DNA of 64,000 nucleotides. Origin: Sympetrum striolatum (taxonomy: Eukaryota > Arthropoda > Insecta > Odonata > Libellulidae). The stretch is taken from assembly GCA_947579665.1 (NCBI GenBank), contig OX388345.1:65897454-65961453 (forward strand). The letters run 5' to 3'. The position numbers were made by a program, and so were the translations under genes. The notes below the pieces were generated by a model. The model was not told the origin of the DNA, ran no database searches, and saw only the letters and a program-made list of their open reading frames with translations. Each line of letters begins with the position of its first letter. Within the stretch, counting starts at the first letter, position 1. This document shows, one piece after another, positions 47,912 through 60,483 of this stretch.

Positions 47912-50900
47912 CTCTTTTCTCTTCTCATTATTTCCATTAATGATATCCAATTCCAATTATTGGTGATTCCGTTTGATTTAATGATATAGTAATAATTTTA
48001 ATCTTTCCTGCACTTTTCTCAGTTCAATTCAAACTCAAGAGTACTATCTTAAGATAATGCAACCATCATATTAATATCTCAGACTTTCAATACATTTACC
48101 GCACGGCACATTTTTTATGCTAATTTTCTTTGTGTAGCATCTGTTCTTATAGATATTAGATTAATATTTTTAATTTTCAAGAATATAAATTTGTCATTTT
48201 AGCGGCCGTACTTAGGAATTAGAAGGCACAAGCGACGAACCGTAATTTCTAACACGTTAGTTCAGAGAAAGTTATACGGTGACCTCGACTGCGAATGCCA
48301 TTTCTTTCGAAATGGCAAACACTTTCCTTCTTTATTGACCATAAAAAATGATAATAAATGATAGACTTTTCTAGCAATTCACTCGAAACTTGACGACGTA
48401 CACAAGAATTCAATCCGATCACCATTTTCCTCTCTCAACGTTCGACGTTCAATATTTATTAACACGTAATGATTTCTTATCGACTAGAGATACCAAATCA
48501 ATATAACTTTTTCTCCTCTCTTACAATTTATAATTAACGTAATATAAAATCATCTAATACTGTGATTATATGATAAATTTAGGCTTATATTCAATCGGAA
48601 AATAATGTACTTGTGCTTTCCACTGGTTTCTTATCATCGACATTTCTCCATTGTATTGTGAAGGAGGACTTCAGGAATTTAAATTTAAGGGATAATATTT
48701 TAAGAGTATTATTAATACATTTAATATCGTTTTCTTCGTATTCATAAAGATATATTTTTTGATTTACTAATCATTGTGATATTAATATATTATCGATGTA
48801 TACAAGTCACTAATTACCCAAGGAAGTTGACTCAGAAATATGCAATTTGTCACAATTTAGGTATGAATCAAAGCTTTCATTACGGTAAAAATACCTCCAA
48901 ATTTATCACCCGTAGCTTATGATACAATTACCAACAAGAAGAAATCTTTAAAATTAGGTGGTAACATTAAAATATCCCATTATCTAAGTATCACATGGAT
49001 TTTCAACTTAAAAATTTCATAAAAATAAAAGGTACTATTTGCTAAACCAAAGAGAAAATAAATATGTTCCACCTCTCAATGATTCTCAAACATGTTAGAG
49101 TCAAAGGATACAAAGATATGTTCCGTGCTTGCGCTTCTAAATGTATCGTACCCAATGATTTCCATTCCCACTGATAGGATTTCACTAGTAAGGATTCCCC
49201 AAAGGAAAATTGTGACCAAAGGGTAAAAAAAGGCTGAAAGACTTTCATATTCTAGGCTCAGACAGGCGATAGAACTCTACTTCCTTGTTTTTCTTGAATT
49301 GATAACGATGAGCAGGAAATGCCTGCCAATTTGCACCGCTACACAAAATATTATTTTCATGGTTTTCTATGTAGGACTGAAATTAATCTGTGATGCGATT
49401 ATTTATCTACAATTTCAGTTTGGTATCACTTTGCTTACATTGATGTCAATCTTATTTTACGTAATGCATAACTGTAAAAAAAACTCCAAATTAAAGTTGC
49501 CATTCGTGCAAAGAAAAAACATTGAAGGAGTATTTTACCATGGAAAACGTTTTCAAGGGGTGATTACAAAATTAAAAAGAACAATTAATAATAGCTTTAA
49601 ATTTTGCAAGAGTTAGGGAAAGAATTAATTTTTGAACTTCTTCCACAGAGAAAGAATTTCTTTTATAAAGATATGTGGTATCAGGGTTCAAATAATGAAA
49701 TCTAAACATATTTAGATCGTATTATAAAAGTAAAATCTATATAAAAAAGAGTTTTAACTGACAAAACTTATACGAATTCCACAATAAAATTTTGTACAAG
49801 TTTTTTCTAGTACAGACTCTTTTTTAAAATAAAATGCCACCAAGTACCGCGGAATGTTATTCATCATAGAATCTGTATCTTTCGATCGACTTTTATGGCC
49901 GACTGTTAATGCACCAACGAAGAATATCGTGATTCCTGTTGATTACGAGGTGACCTCTTAAGTATCTCACGTTGATAAGAATTTTTCTATATCACTAAGG
50001 GAAAGTCGTATTATTTATACATAATATTCATTCATAAGTATTGAAATAAATTTTGATGTAGAAATTAATCTTGCCTAAATAATCTGTTCATCAACTTTGA
50101 AGTTTTTTTGAACGTAGAATAGTATTGTTATCTCTTTTCTGAAAGTGAAATAATAAAATAAGAGATCAAAATATCGCGTTCCGCAAAAGCCGCTTATTTT
50201 GAGACCTTATTTCTTAATACTTCCGTGATCCCAGTATACGGCTCCCGTGAAATTTCGAATACACTTAATCTAGTTCTTAAGAAAGATACGCCCACAGTAA
50301 TTTGCGCAAGCGAGCGAAATCGGAAATGCCCTCTCAGGTTAGAATGGCTGAAAGTAAAAGTTTTAAGCATCTGCTGTTTTATAAACCTACGGTTCAGGGT
50401 CATGCATTATCGAAGTTTATATTCATGAATTACAGAGCCTAAAATTATGGAAGCCGTTCCTTAAATACACTTCAGATCAGAGAAGTTTTATCTTATCTTC
50501 CTTGGCTCGTAACTTTCGCAACTCTTCACCGCTTAAATTATTTTCGTGCATGCTCACATCCAAAAATATGGAGAAGTTTAATTTCGGTGCCCTCCTTTCC
50601 CAAACTCTCCATCAGATCTCTGATAAAGCGGGATTTGTGAGCCTTTCCCTGATCCCAAAAGATTTTTTTGTTTGTAAAAGGAGGCAGATTTTAAATCCCC
50701 AAAATTTCTTTTATTTTTTCGTTTACTTTCCTTGAATAAAGGAATACTACTTTTGATCTTATTTTCAATTGTAGGCTTCTTCAATATGTTATTACTCTAT
50801 GAGATGGTTTTTAAATCTAAGTTCTGTCCCACATGTTTCCAATATTTCCCATAGGAAAACGTTTATGAGGAATCAAGTCTAAACCTTTATTAGAGGTTTA

Positions 50901-52427
50901 AAATATCCAATAGCGGTCTTTGTCGGCGTTCATCACCTACTTCACCGGTATTCCGACAAAACAGGAAGGATCGCTGCTCTATTAAGAACACCCAATGTAT
51001 ATTTCAATAGCGATGCTATCTTCTCAGGGGAATCTAACCCAAAAGATTATAATACCATCCTTAAAGCTTTGTTTTTTCATAGCAGGCTTACTAACGTAAC
51101 ATTCCTGGTAGATTTTTAAATAGCTCCACTATGTCGTAATCAAATAGAGTTTTATTGTAGTTAATGGAAATAAAAATTAGATTTATTTTCTCTTATGATT
51201 TTCATAATACTACTCCTTATCCTACAGGCAGATCGTGCGCAAAACGTTTTAATCGTCTCAGTTTTGGATGGAAAAACTCAAAATTGATAAAATATTTTAG
51301 GTGGATTGTGGATCCGATTAATTTGTAACAGTATTGCTTTGAGCGCAACGTTGGCCATTTTGTTTAGAGGTTTAAGAAACCAAGGAATTCTTACGGAATA
51401 GGACTTCATTTTAGTCGAATGTCATTGGAAACTTCTTATCAGACTGCTATTATTAAGATTTTATCGTCAGCGCATGTAGGATTTTATTTCTATTTTCTGT
51501 CAACGATAAGAGTGTATAAGTTGTTCAAAGAATTTTCAGGGCAAAAGATAGTTTATTCGCTTCTGCGGTCGTTAATGCTTCTGCAATATTTGTCCACCTA
51601 GGCATTAGTGTGATTACTTACCGTTTTAATCTAGGAATAAGAAAAATGCATGAGTTGCTCTATCGAAAATGAATAATATATATTTTTAAATAAAGTTATC
51701 AGGCGAATTGATTTATATTTCTATATATTATATTACAGGTAACGGTGGACGTTCCTGGTCATCTTAATTCGAGAAATCTCGATTATCATCTAAAAAGAAA
51801 TAAGAATTCTTAAAGCAACAAATGGATTCTATTCCTGTCGTCCACACTTTTTATTCCTCCGAGTGAGTATGCTTTGATTTTCTCATCCCTTTTTCTTTTG
51901 CAGTTGTTCATATATTTTCTCCATAACACGGTTTGATTGTCCATATTATTCTGGCTATAGATGGAGCTCCAATACAAACATACCGATCAAATCCTAATCC
52001 TTAATACTAAGGAGCTCTCGATATCTCATTAACAATTCAATATGTTAAAATGATTCACGATGGGTTTTCAAATTATTCGTCGTTCTAGCGGGATCTCAGT
52101 AGAAAACTGTCGAATCATTACTCTTTATAATGCCTAGGTATTGTCATGGATTTGATGAACCACCCTTCTAAAATGATTGGAGAAATCGTAAAAAATTGTA
52201 ATCTTTGAGAGTGACTTCGCAGAGTATTTCGTACAGCTTTGTATAAATGTTAATCCTCATCAAAGTGAAACTGAAAATACGTGCGTCTCATGGTTTCCAA
52301 CAGAAATTTTGGTTATACCTTAATAATAGTAATAATAACTTCTCTAATGGAAACAGGAAGATCCCAATTATATCCATTTTAATAAGTATTATTATTTATA
52401 AAGACAAATAACCATTCTCTAGCCAGA
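47912..52427. other. AT-rich non-coding DNA
   Basis: No gene is recognised. A 9-bp hairpin lies at 48296-48317 (TGCCATTTC, TTTC, complement). A GTCTTTGTC.GCGTTC word at 50918-50933 resembles one near 60869-60884. A 105-codon plus frame at 49299-49616 matches no family. Confidence 0.5.
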
Positions 52428-52500
52428 AAAATCTGACTAGCCGGGATTCGAACCCGGAACCTTGGCGTTAGAGCGCTAGCACTCCGCCACCGCAGCCGGT
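52400..52500 (-). repeat. tRNA-derived SINE head
   Basis: The minus strand holds GGTGGCGGAGTGC (box-A-like) and, 32 nt on, a perfect T arm CCGGG-TTCGAAT-CCCGG with box B GGTTCGAATCC (T arm at 52440-52456). The acceptor arms (GCTGCGG against CTAGTCA) do not pair, and no T-run terminator follows directly, so it is not a tRNA gene. The 3' body continues toward lower coordinates and becomes a TAA/ATT-rich tail near 52380, as SINEs often end. Confidence 0.72.
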
Positions 52501-54140
52501 AAAAGAAGCTCAAAGGTAAAAATATAAGAATATATCTTCAAGAAAAGTAAAATGCTATATAAATCACTTATCGGAGGGACAAATATAGATGGAAAAACTA
52601 GACGTGAGATTAAAAGTTTATCTCTGCACTTTTTAATCATTTATATAAGAATATTTTTAAGATTATATCAATCGATAGGACAAATAATAGGTTGGAAGCT
52701 CTTCTTTTCTTCTGAGACTATAACAATTTATTATCGCAACAGATGATCGTATCACTTTATGTGATAAGCAGATAGATATACCAAGTTATTCATATATGAA
52801 GCCGCCTGAATCCAGAATAAAACTTTTCTGATATCAATGGAATTCCCAAAATAGAAACATATACTGACACCATATCTTACGCTTCAACGTGTTCTATGAT
52901 GAATGAAATTAAATCATCAATTTCATTTCTTAAATAGATCAAGTTATCGCTAAAGTTTCTCAAAATGACCTTTGGTTTATCGCAGAGTACTCTTGGCTGT
53001 GTGGGAAAACCGTTTACGCATTTCGGCTGCTAAGCAACCCGCCTCTGCAGTATTCACCCGATATCACTTTCTTAGAAACGCCGGCGATAAGGTCGCTCGG
53101 TTACAAGCTTGCGTCAATAGAATTTCAGAATTATAAGGAATAATTTTATACCAGCTGTCGTTGTTTCCATGAGATACTCCTATCGTCACAATGACCTTGC
53201 AGCTATACGTTTTGGATGTGGTTTCCTTATCTCTAAGTCATCATGGACGAAGTGCAATGTTAAAAACATTCTGCATAAAACTGCCAGAATATTAGTACTC
53301 GTATAATTAGAAAGTTTTGAAATTTATTGCACTTAAGTACACATTCGAGAGAATTGTATTAGCAAATTTGGCGTCCAGTTAAAGGTTTTACTAATTTCTA
53401 AATTTCCGAAATTTTCAGTGACGTAAATAATTTGATGTGCCTCCTGAATGTAACATGTTAGAGATCAGGTTCTTTAATTTGACAAAAGGAGTTGAATGTA
53501 TGATATATTTACTAAGGTTGTACACATTATGTACTACAACGTTATTTAAATTCAAATAAGGTGTTTAATTTGACATTCGATCGCTTTATCACACATTTCA
53601 CGAAATTCAATCAAATCAACAATTTTTTTCTTTTGGAACGTAATATTTTTATGTGGGACGGCAATGTCCGATTAGAATACTTTGTATTCAATATTTAGTT
53701 GGCCATATGGCCCAATTCATGCAACTTTCTCGGGAATTTAATCGTTTTCGATTTGTAACTATAATTAATTATAAGTTCAAATCAATCCTAAAGTTGTGTC
53801 TGTCTTTATGTAAAGTGTGATGTAAGTGTAAGCCTTATGACCTGTTCTGGAAGCAACTAAAATAATTAAGAATGCAATTCAATGTAAAGCTTTCAGTAGA
53901 AAAAATGGATGTCATACACTGAATCAATATAAATTTTGATTAGTTTTAGGCATTATTTTCCTCTGATAACAGAAAGTACGCTAGGGAATGCAAAAACGCA
54001 TTTATTTTCCCAGTTAGAACGATAGACGTAGAACATGTAAGCTTGAAAAGGTCATGCATTCGAAAAGGGAAATTTTATAATGCAGCAAATAAATCCAAAT
54101 TTCTAGAATCGAAAACAAATCGGATCTGGTCGTAGCATTT
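52501..54140. other. AT-rich non-coding DNA
   Basis: No gene or bounded repeat is recognised. Confidence 0.5.
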
Positions 54141-54850
54141 ATGGCGTAATAAATTAAACGGCGCCCCTATTCCAGCTAGCAAACACTGCCCAAATCACTT
54201 TCCCGCAGATAAATATAAATGTTTCCGGGGGAAATGGCCCCACATTTTTAGCTTACTCTACTCCTGATATAAACCCTTTGAAGATAAAAGGGCGTTGTTT
54301 TTCATCATTTATTCTCGCATCAGAATCGCAAATATATACATCGACTATCACAGAAATATAAATCAATTTGGACGAATTCCTTTCTCTTCTACGCGGGCGC
54401 GGTATAAATAACGCAGGGCGGCGACAAAAAATTCGGAACGTGAATAAATAAAAGGGGTAGAGGGTTGGGGGTGATCGATAATTTTTAAAATGGCTATGAC
54501 ACTCGGAGGGGTAGGAGGATTTATGAATCCGCAGAGAAAAAAATTCGGGTAAACCGAATAATCGAGCGAGTGCCCTTTCGCTCAATCAATCATTCAGCAA
54601 AGGGCGTGAGAGAAAGAGAGAGAGAATGGTTCACCAAGAGGTGAGATATAAAGCCTTGAGGAGTGCGAGGGTGACTTCCGTTGGAACATTTGACCTCCTG
54701 AGGTAATGCGATGCCGCCCCGCTCTTTTCTTCTCTCCCTCCCATTCCCACCTTTGCCCTCTCTTTCCCTTTCTAAACTCTCCCTCCTTCCTCCCGATAAT
54801 CCTCACCTACGCTTTAAAACCACCCTCTCCACTTACCTTCTGTGACCTTT
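54141..54850. other. GC-richer, CpG-retaining patch with pyrimidine tract
   Basis: The patch contains CGCGGGCGCGG and GGGCGGCGAC near 54390-54425, a GA microsatellite near 54612-54625 and a CT-rich tract from about 54715 to 54830. Minus frames of 110 and 70 codons match no family. It may be a regulatory element. Confidence 0.35.
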
Positions 54851-55790
54851 GACCAGACGTGTTGGGAATCACCTACACTGTCTCGCATGTTTTCTCCCTT
54901 CCGGTGATCAAAATGTCTACATTGGGAAGTAGCGAATTCATCTATTTAAGGCTTTATTTAATTTGCTTCGTGATTGAGGAAATTTACGTTTATTATTGGC
55001 TGTAATGACATGAAATTTACTGAGGTACAGTGAAATTTAAAGCGTGCGGCCCTGCGCAGGAGCTATTTTCGAGTACAGTCAGGTGAACATTCAGGAAATG
55101 CTGGTAGCAGATTTGGGTGACTATATGCACCTAGTGCTAATTTAGACTTTAGATTTAGGTATGTATCCTGTGAGTCACCAGTGGCGTATGGTAGAGGATG
55201 CAGTAACACCAACATCCCATTGTGATCTATTCTATCGGTGTCTCTAAAATAATAGACTGTGGAAAGAACTACCTGAAGTAACTATTCGTCGTGGCGGTCT
55301 CATCCGTAACGTTTCGTCTATGCTTCTCATGGTTCAGTCAGACTCTTTGGTTTCAAAGCACAATATCATTAGCAATATCGATAAGCTGTCTGCCTCTTGA
55401 TGAATGGTCCATCCCCAATATTGAAAATACACTCCAATATTTCATTTAGGCTCTTATAAAAATTATACAGGTTTGGATAATATACAAGACTCTAACCTAA
55501 TCAGTAGCATAATTAATTGTAATAATGAATTACTAACTTTAAATATGTAAAGCTAAGTAAGAAAACTGACACAGATAAAAGTATGAGATGAATAAAAATT
55601 AAGGCTTTCCGTTCATTATTAAGTATTTATTTTTTTATTACTACTTTTTCCGCTTGTATATTATACGAGTAAAATGTAGCTTGCATACTGCAAGCAGATC
55701 GACAACACTAATTTCATATCGGCATCATATCGGGACGGACATCAAAAGAAAAAAAAAATTCAAAATATTCGTAGAATTCGCTGCAATTTA
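54851..55790. other. Non-coding DNA
   Basis: Nothing recognised; a block near 55150-55430 is less AT-rich but gives no protein-like frame. Confidence 0.45.
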
Positions 55791-55792
55791 AT

Positions 55793-56665
55793 CACCTGGC
55801 AGCGAACCCCGGTCTTCCTGGTGTACTTACTATGCAGCAAAATAGAAAATTACCATATCAAACTATGTGTGAAAATTCAAGCAAAACTATTAGGTGCAAC
55901 TACCTCAAACGACGTCCTACTATTCACATACACTCCTTATTTGAGAAATTATAATGTGCTCTGGCATCGAACCCAGGAACAGCATGGTCTTATCTATTTT
56001 TTTTCTTAAACAAAGTGTTAATATACATCTTCCATCTAAGCAAGAGCTCCCTTACATATCGATAAATGCATAAAAAAATTATGAAAAGATACCCCATAGT
56101 ATTATATATGGGTGATATTTTTACCGCCCGGCATCGAACCCGGGTCTTTCAGGCAATACTTTCTATGCAGCACAAAAGAAAAACACCATCTCTAACCGCG
56201 TATGCAAATTCAAGCAGAAATATTGGTTACAACTGCCTCAAATGACGTCCTACTTTTCCTTTATATTCCTTATGAGAGAAACGTTATTGTGCTCTGGCTT
56301 CGAACCCAGGAACAGTACGGTCTTATGAAAATTTTTTTCTAAAACTTATTCGTACCATACATCTTCCAGCCAAGCACGAACATCCTATCATTTCGATAAG
56401 TGCATCTAAAAAAATAATGAAAAACGGCTCCCATGTATTTTAAAGGGCAGATCTTTGCATCGTCCTAGCATCGAACCCAGGATAACTTTTGTAAAAGTCA
56501 TTGATGTTTTCGAAAGTCCAAGACCATAAATATAGGCACCTTGAGTTTTACTTCTCTACCTATCCGGAAAGTATTTTTTTTTAATTCCCGAAAATCACGG
56601 CAATGCATTCAAACGGGAAAAATCGGGACTTTGGGGCCCTCTGGAATCGAACCTATGACACTGAG
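55793..56665 (-). repeat. Tandem array with a box-B-like motif every ~167 bp
   Basis: CGAACC occurs at 55803, 55968, 56135, 56301, 56472 and 56648, spacings 165, 167, 166, 171 and 176. Read on the minus strand, the motifs resemble GGTTCGATGCC, the pol III box B. The best is at 56127-56143, a full T-arm (CCGGG-TTCGATG-CCGGG type). Two longer units of about 333 bp (55803-56134 and 56135-56471) align along their whole length: TATGCAGCA, ATTCAAGCA, CCTCAAA.GACGTCCTAC, GTGCTCTGGC.TCGAACCCAGGAACAG, GGTCTTAT, ACATCTTCCA, ATATCGATAA-like, AATAATGAAAA-like. So a 167-bp ancestor with one tRNA-like motif was doubled, and the doublet was duplicated again. Confidence 0.78.
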
Positions 56666-57067
56666 GATCAAAGTCTCTTTTTTCCTGGGGGTTTCACGTT
56701 ATGGCCAATATGTCATAAAAATTTCAGATCAATGACGCTTGTAGTTTAGGCTGTGAATTTGTATCCTATCTATCTATATAGGTATATATATGAATGAATC
56801 CGGAGAAGCATCTATATATAATAGATAATACTTTTGTCGAACCTCGAATCTTTTCTGACGAAATGAGCTGCTCTAAGTTGGACCATCTCTAAATCTGAGC
56901 AAATCTAAATCTGAGACAAAGTATCACAATTTATTTTCGTAAATGAGACATACAGAGCCTCTGCACGCTGATCTTCTGTGCAGTCAGGGGCCATAAGCTT
57001 TCAATTTCACTGTATGAATACTACCGAATGCTATTAATTCAATAACTACTTATTGAAAGCTGGTTAA
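56666..57067. other. Non-coding spacer
   Basis: Contains a TATC/TATA microsatellite near 56765-56790 and a doubled CTAAATCTGAG word near 56888-56910. Nothing else seen. Confidence 0.45.
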
Positions 57068-57346
57068 TGGAGTCCTAGTGCTAAACTTAAGATGGACCTG
57101 TTCCGCTTATATCATTCTATCTCAGAGAGGAAAGCAAGGACAAAATACTTCCCCCCTAACATGCCTATCTGATTTATGGCTTGTCCAAAGCTTTTTGTTG
57201 CTAGTGGTGTAGAGGATGAGGATCCAATCAACCTTAGGACTGGGAATCTAACAGAAAGGCTTCTTATGCACGATCACTTGAATAGAATGCTTCTGAGTGA
57301 GGCCAATCTTGATGCTGTAAGGCAACTTGTGGTCAGCCCCTTCTAA
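57068..57346 (+). pseudogene. Protein-like ORF fragment, family unknown
   Basis: One plus frame runs from after a stop at 57065-57067 to TAA at 57344-57346, broken only by TGA at 57170-57172. An ATG at 57176 opens the last 56 codons; another at 57092 opens the upstream part. The translation does not look like chance AT-rich peptide: it contains ASGVEDEDPINLRTGNLTER, then a run of amphipathic helix with LLMHDHLNRMLLSEANLDAV. Acidic, basic and hydrophobic residues are mixed as in a globular domain. I do not recognise the family. It could be a degraded retrocopy, a decayed exon or a transposon protein piece. No splice sites or poly-A tail were identified. Confidence 0.4.
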
Positions 57347-59365
57347 GCTATGACCACACTTTTTAGTAATTAATTACTTTAGAAGGGAGAAGCCTGCGGC
57401 CCTAAACGGCCTCAATTTCTTCAACACTTTAACTGAGTTCTCGTACATAGAAATTACTTATTTTTTAGTCTCAATGCTCACGTCAATTAGACATAAAATG
57501 GAGAATATTCTGATTTACTACACTCGGCGATCAAATCGTTGTCATAGATAAATTTCCGATTCCGTATTCCGATACGTATTGAATATCGACAGGTAACTGC
57601 TACATGTTGTTTTTACGTTCTACCACTAAGGAGAACTAGTTTCCCTCAGTTTAGGTACACTATATCGGAATTTATTTATTTTATTTTCGCAAAAATGTCA
57701 ATATTCATATCATGTTCAACAGTTTATTATTTTGTTATACAACCATATCTTGAAAAGCGTGGATCTCATCATAGCGAATTCCTATTATGAAAGGTAATTA
57801 ACATTGCATTTTCCTAGTCGCCAACAAACTATTCAAACGTCGCTGAGCTCTAAACAATCCTTTAGTTAATTTTAATCTGACAATGAGTCCAAATTGAAAA
57901 ATGAAGAGCCATTTAGATTAATCCAATTATGACAAGATTTTTCCATTTTAAGTCCAGTTTTGCCAAAAAGAATGACTTTTTTGGTAAAAAATATTCGAGC
58001 TTTCAAAACGTTTACGCTTTTTCTCACCGGAAAATAGTAACGTTAGAATATTTTGACATTACTCATATGAATTACGAGAAATCATTTTTACGATTCTCTG
58101 TATCGCATTACCCCTAACACTCTCACACACTTCTTTAATTATTAACGCGTTTTGAGCAAGAAGTGCAAGAATTGATTGATTAATAACCCTTTTGAACAAG
58201 AATACACTCTCCATTCAAATATATAAAATTCGTAACTTTTTCTCTCTTCTTTGAATTTAATTTCCCTGCAGTTAAGAGGTAATTAATAATCGGATAAGAG
58301 GAAAAATGCATTGCACCAATAAAGGATAATGTATTGAATTTTAGCATATCATTATGGCTTAAATAGATTTTTTTCCTTAGCAGCACGAATATAACGTAGA
58401 AGTTTATATTAGGATTGTTAAGTTGAAGTTATATTCTTCACGGAAACATTATTTACCGTTATTTATATTTTTTTCATTTATGATACCTCATTTTTGTATT
58501 ATATTGATAAAATGATTTGCACTTTCTTGCTCGCACATTTATATTTAACATTTCCAAGATATTTGCTATTTATTCTCCATCACTAATTGTTTTCCCGTGT
58601 TGATATTCATTCAAAACACTTATACCAGTCTGATTTTAACTTTTACTATTAGATTACGGTTCACGTTTAGTGACCAACTTTCAGAGATGTGAATTTATAA
58701 AACGCAAATTATAACTCAGAGCTGAAATAATTTCTTGACATCACCGTCGCAAAATAATCACCATTTTTCTATTCAAAAACGTTCTTTTATCGTTAGATGA
58801 ATCAATTCATGTCTTTAACAGAAGGAACGCTTTATATTTGCGTACGATTTTACACGGAAGGGCTGAAACTCACCGCCGTGGAATTCTTTTATAAGTTGCA
58901 ATTGCAAACAAAAACTTTGTTATTGAGATCGTTGCAGCAAAATGCTGTTTCATTTTTCTTTTGAGTTTCCTATCATGTTGACATTTCATAACTTGAAATT
59001 ATTCCTCACATATTCTATAGCCTTTATTAATGGCGTTAATATCTCTAATTATTGCATAAATAAAGACGAACCTATAGTTACAGACCCCTTTGGACATAAA
59101 ATGCATCCCCAGAGCTGGTTATCGTTTGGATATTATGGAGTTACATTTGAGGATTAATTCAATCTATCGTATTTAAACCTTGCAAGTACCTTGCAGAACT
59201 AAATGTTCAGGTGGCAAAAGGTTCAAAATACACACCTCTTTGAAATTAATCATACAAGTAACAATGAACGGACAAATCTTAATCTTATTTATAATATTTG
59301 AGTTTTTACTGTTTCTACTCTTTGACTGTTAAATTATTGAGGCTCGCTCAGTTACAACCATGTTC
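57347..59365. other. AT-rich non-coding DNA
   Basis: No gene or bounded repeat is recognised. Confidence 0.5.
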
Positions 59366-59590
59366 TTTATTACTTCCTCTCTCATTCGTATGAACAGAGT
59401 CACTTTCTGTCTTCCTTTTCAATCCGATTCTCTGTCTCTCTCCCTTATCATCTCACTTTCCTCTTGCACAACTTCCGCTCTTCCCTCGAAACATTCTCCC
59501 CTCTCTCTTGCTCATTTTTTTCGCCCTCTAATCCCTCTCTGTTTTCTCTCTTTCTCTCTTAATCTCCCGTTTCCTCCACAACTGTCGTGA
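59366..59590 (+). repeat. Pyrimidine-rich tract
   Basis: CT-rich plus strand. The 76-codon frame inside is Ser/Leu/Phe low-complexity. Confidence 0.65.
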
Positions 59591-59995
59591 TTCTCGTTTC
59601 GCTGCATTTGCACTCCATAAATCCCTTCTCAACAACAACGTGACTCCGTGTTTTTTTTCCGTGAACGAAGGAGCGCATGCACTCCCTACCCAATCCTATC
59701 CGTGTGTTTCTCATGTCCTCCATCCATGTCTTCTGCATTAATCGGGCTCTGGAAAAGGGTTTTAGCCAAGAGCGTGTTTTATTCGCGCCGATTCCGGGGT
59801 GGGTACGAGGTGTTTTACATCCGCGGACTAGGAAGGTAATCCATCTCGACGCTAACAAATTTCGGATCCGAAGAAAAAGAATCGTTCCAAGTTGTAATTG
59901 CTGCGCGTGGGATTTGCTTGGCTGCCGCCTTTCGACCCGATGTAAACGTCTGCAGCTGGATTTCGTTTGTTTTCGGATTGAGTTATCGCCGCAGC
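59591..59995. other. CpG-retaining patch
   Basis: GC-richer stretch with CpG words (ATTCGCGCCGATTCCGGGG, CATCCGCGG). Overlapping open frames of 63-118 codons lie on both strands, without family resemblance. It adjoins a pyrimidine tract, as several other patches here do. Confidence 0.35.
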
Positions 59996-60483
59996 GAGAT
60001 AAAAATTGCGTTATTCGCGATAAAGATACATGAATGTCGGAAATTTAATTATATAGTATCTTTTATACTTAAGAGGGACAACAGCAGCGATTTCTTCACC
60101 TACCGCTGATTTAATTCACGACAGTTTCCGTCTGTCACTTGCGATTGTGATGATAAGTATTTGTCGAGACGATTCCGCTATATAAGTCTTTGGTTCAACT
60201 TTGATGTAGCTACTTTTTTCTAATGATGGTATTTAACTCGAGATAAAAATTTCCTTATTTGAGATAAAGATACATAAGCGTCGGAAATTTAATTAAATAG
60301 TATCTTTTGATACAGAACAGTTACAAAAACAGCGATTTCTTCACCTACCGCGGATTAATTCAGGACCATTTTCGTCTGTCGCTTGCGATTGTGATGATAA
60401 GTAATTTTCGAGGCCGATTCCGCAATAAAAAACCTTTGGCTCAGTGTAGATGTTGCTGCTTCTTTCACATGATGACTTCTAAC
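59996..60483 (+). repeat. Tandem duplication, 244-bp unit
   Basis: Unit 1 (59996-60239) and unit 2 (60240-60483) share GAGATAAAAAT, GATAAAGATACAT, GTCGGAAATTTAATTA, ATAGTATCTTTT, CAGCGATTTCTTCACCTACCGC, TTTTCGTCTGTC-like, CTTGCGATTGTGATGATAAGTA, GATTCCGC and GTAGATGTTGCT-like segments in order. Divergence is modest, so this duplication looks younger than the one at 1470-1911. No frame is conserved. Confidence 0.85.
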
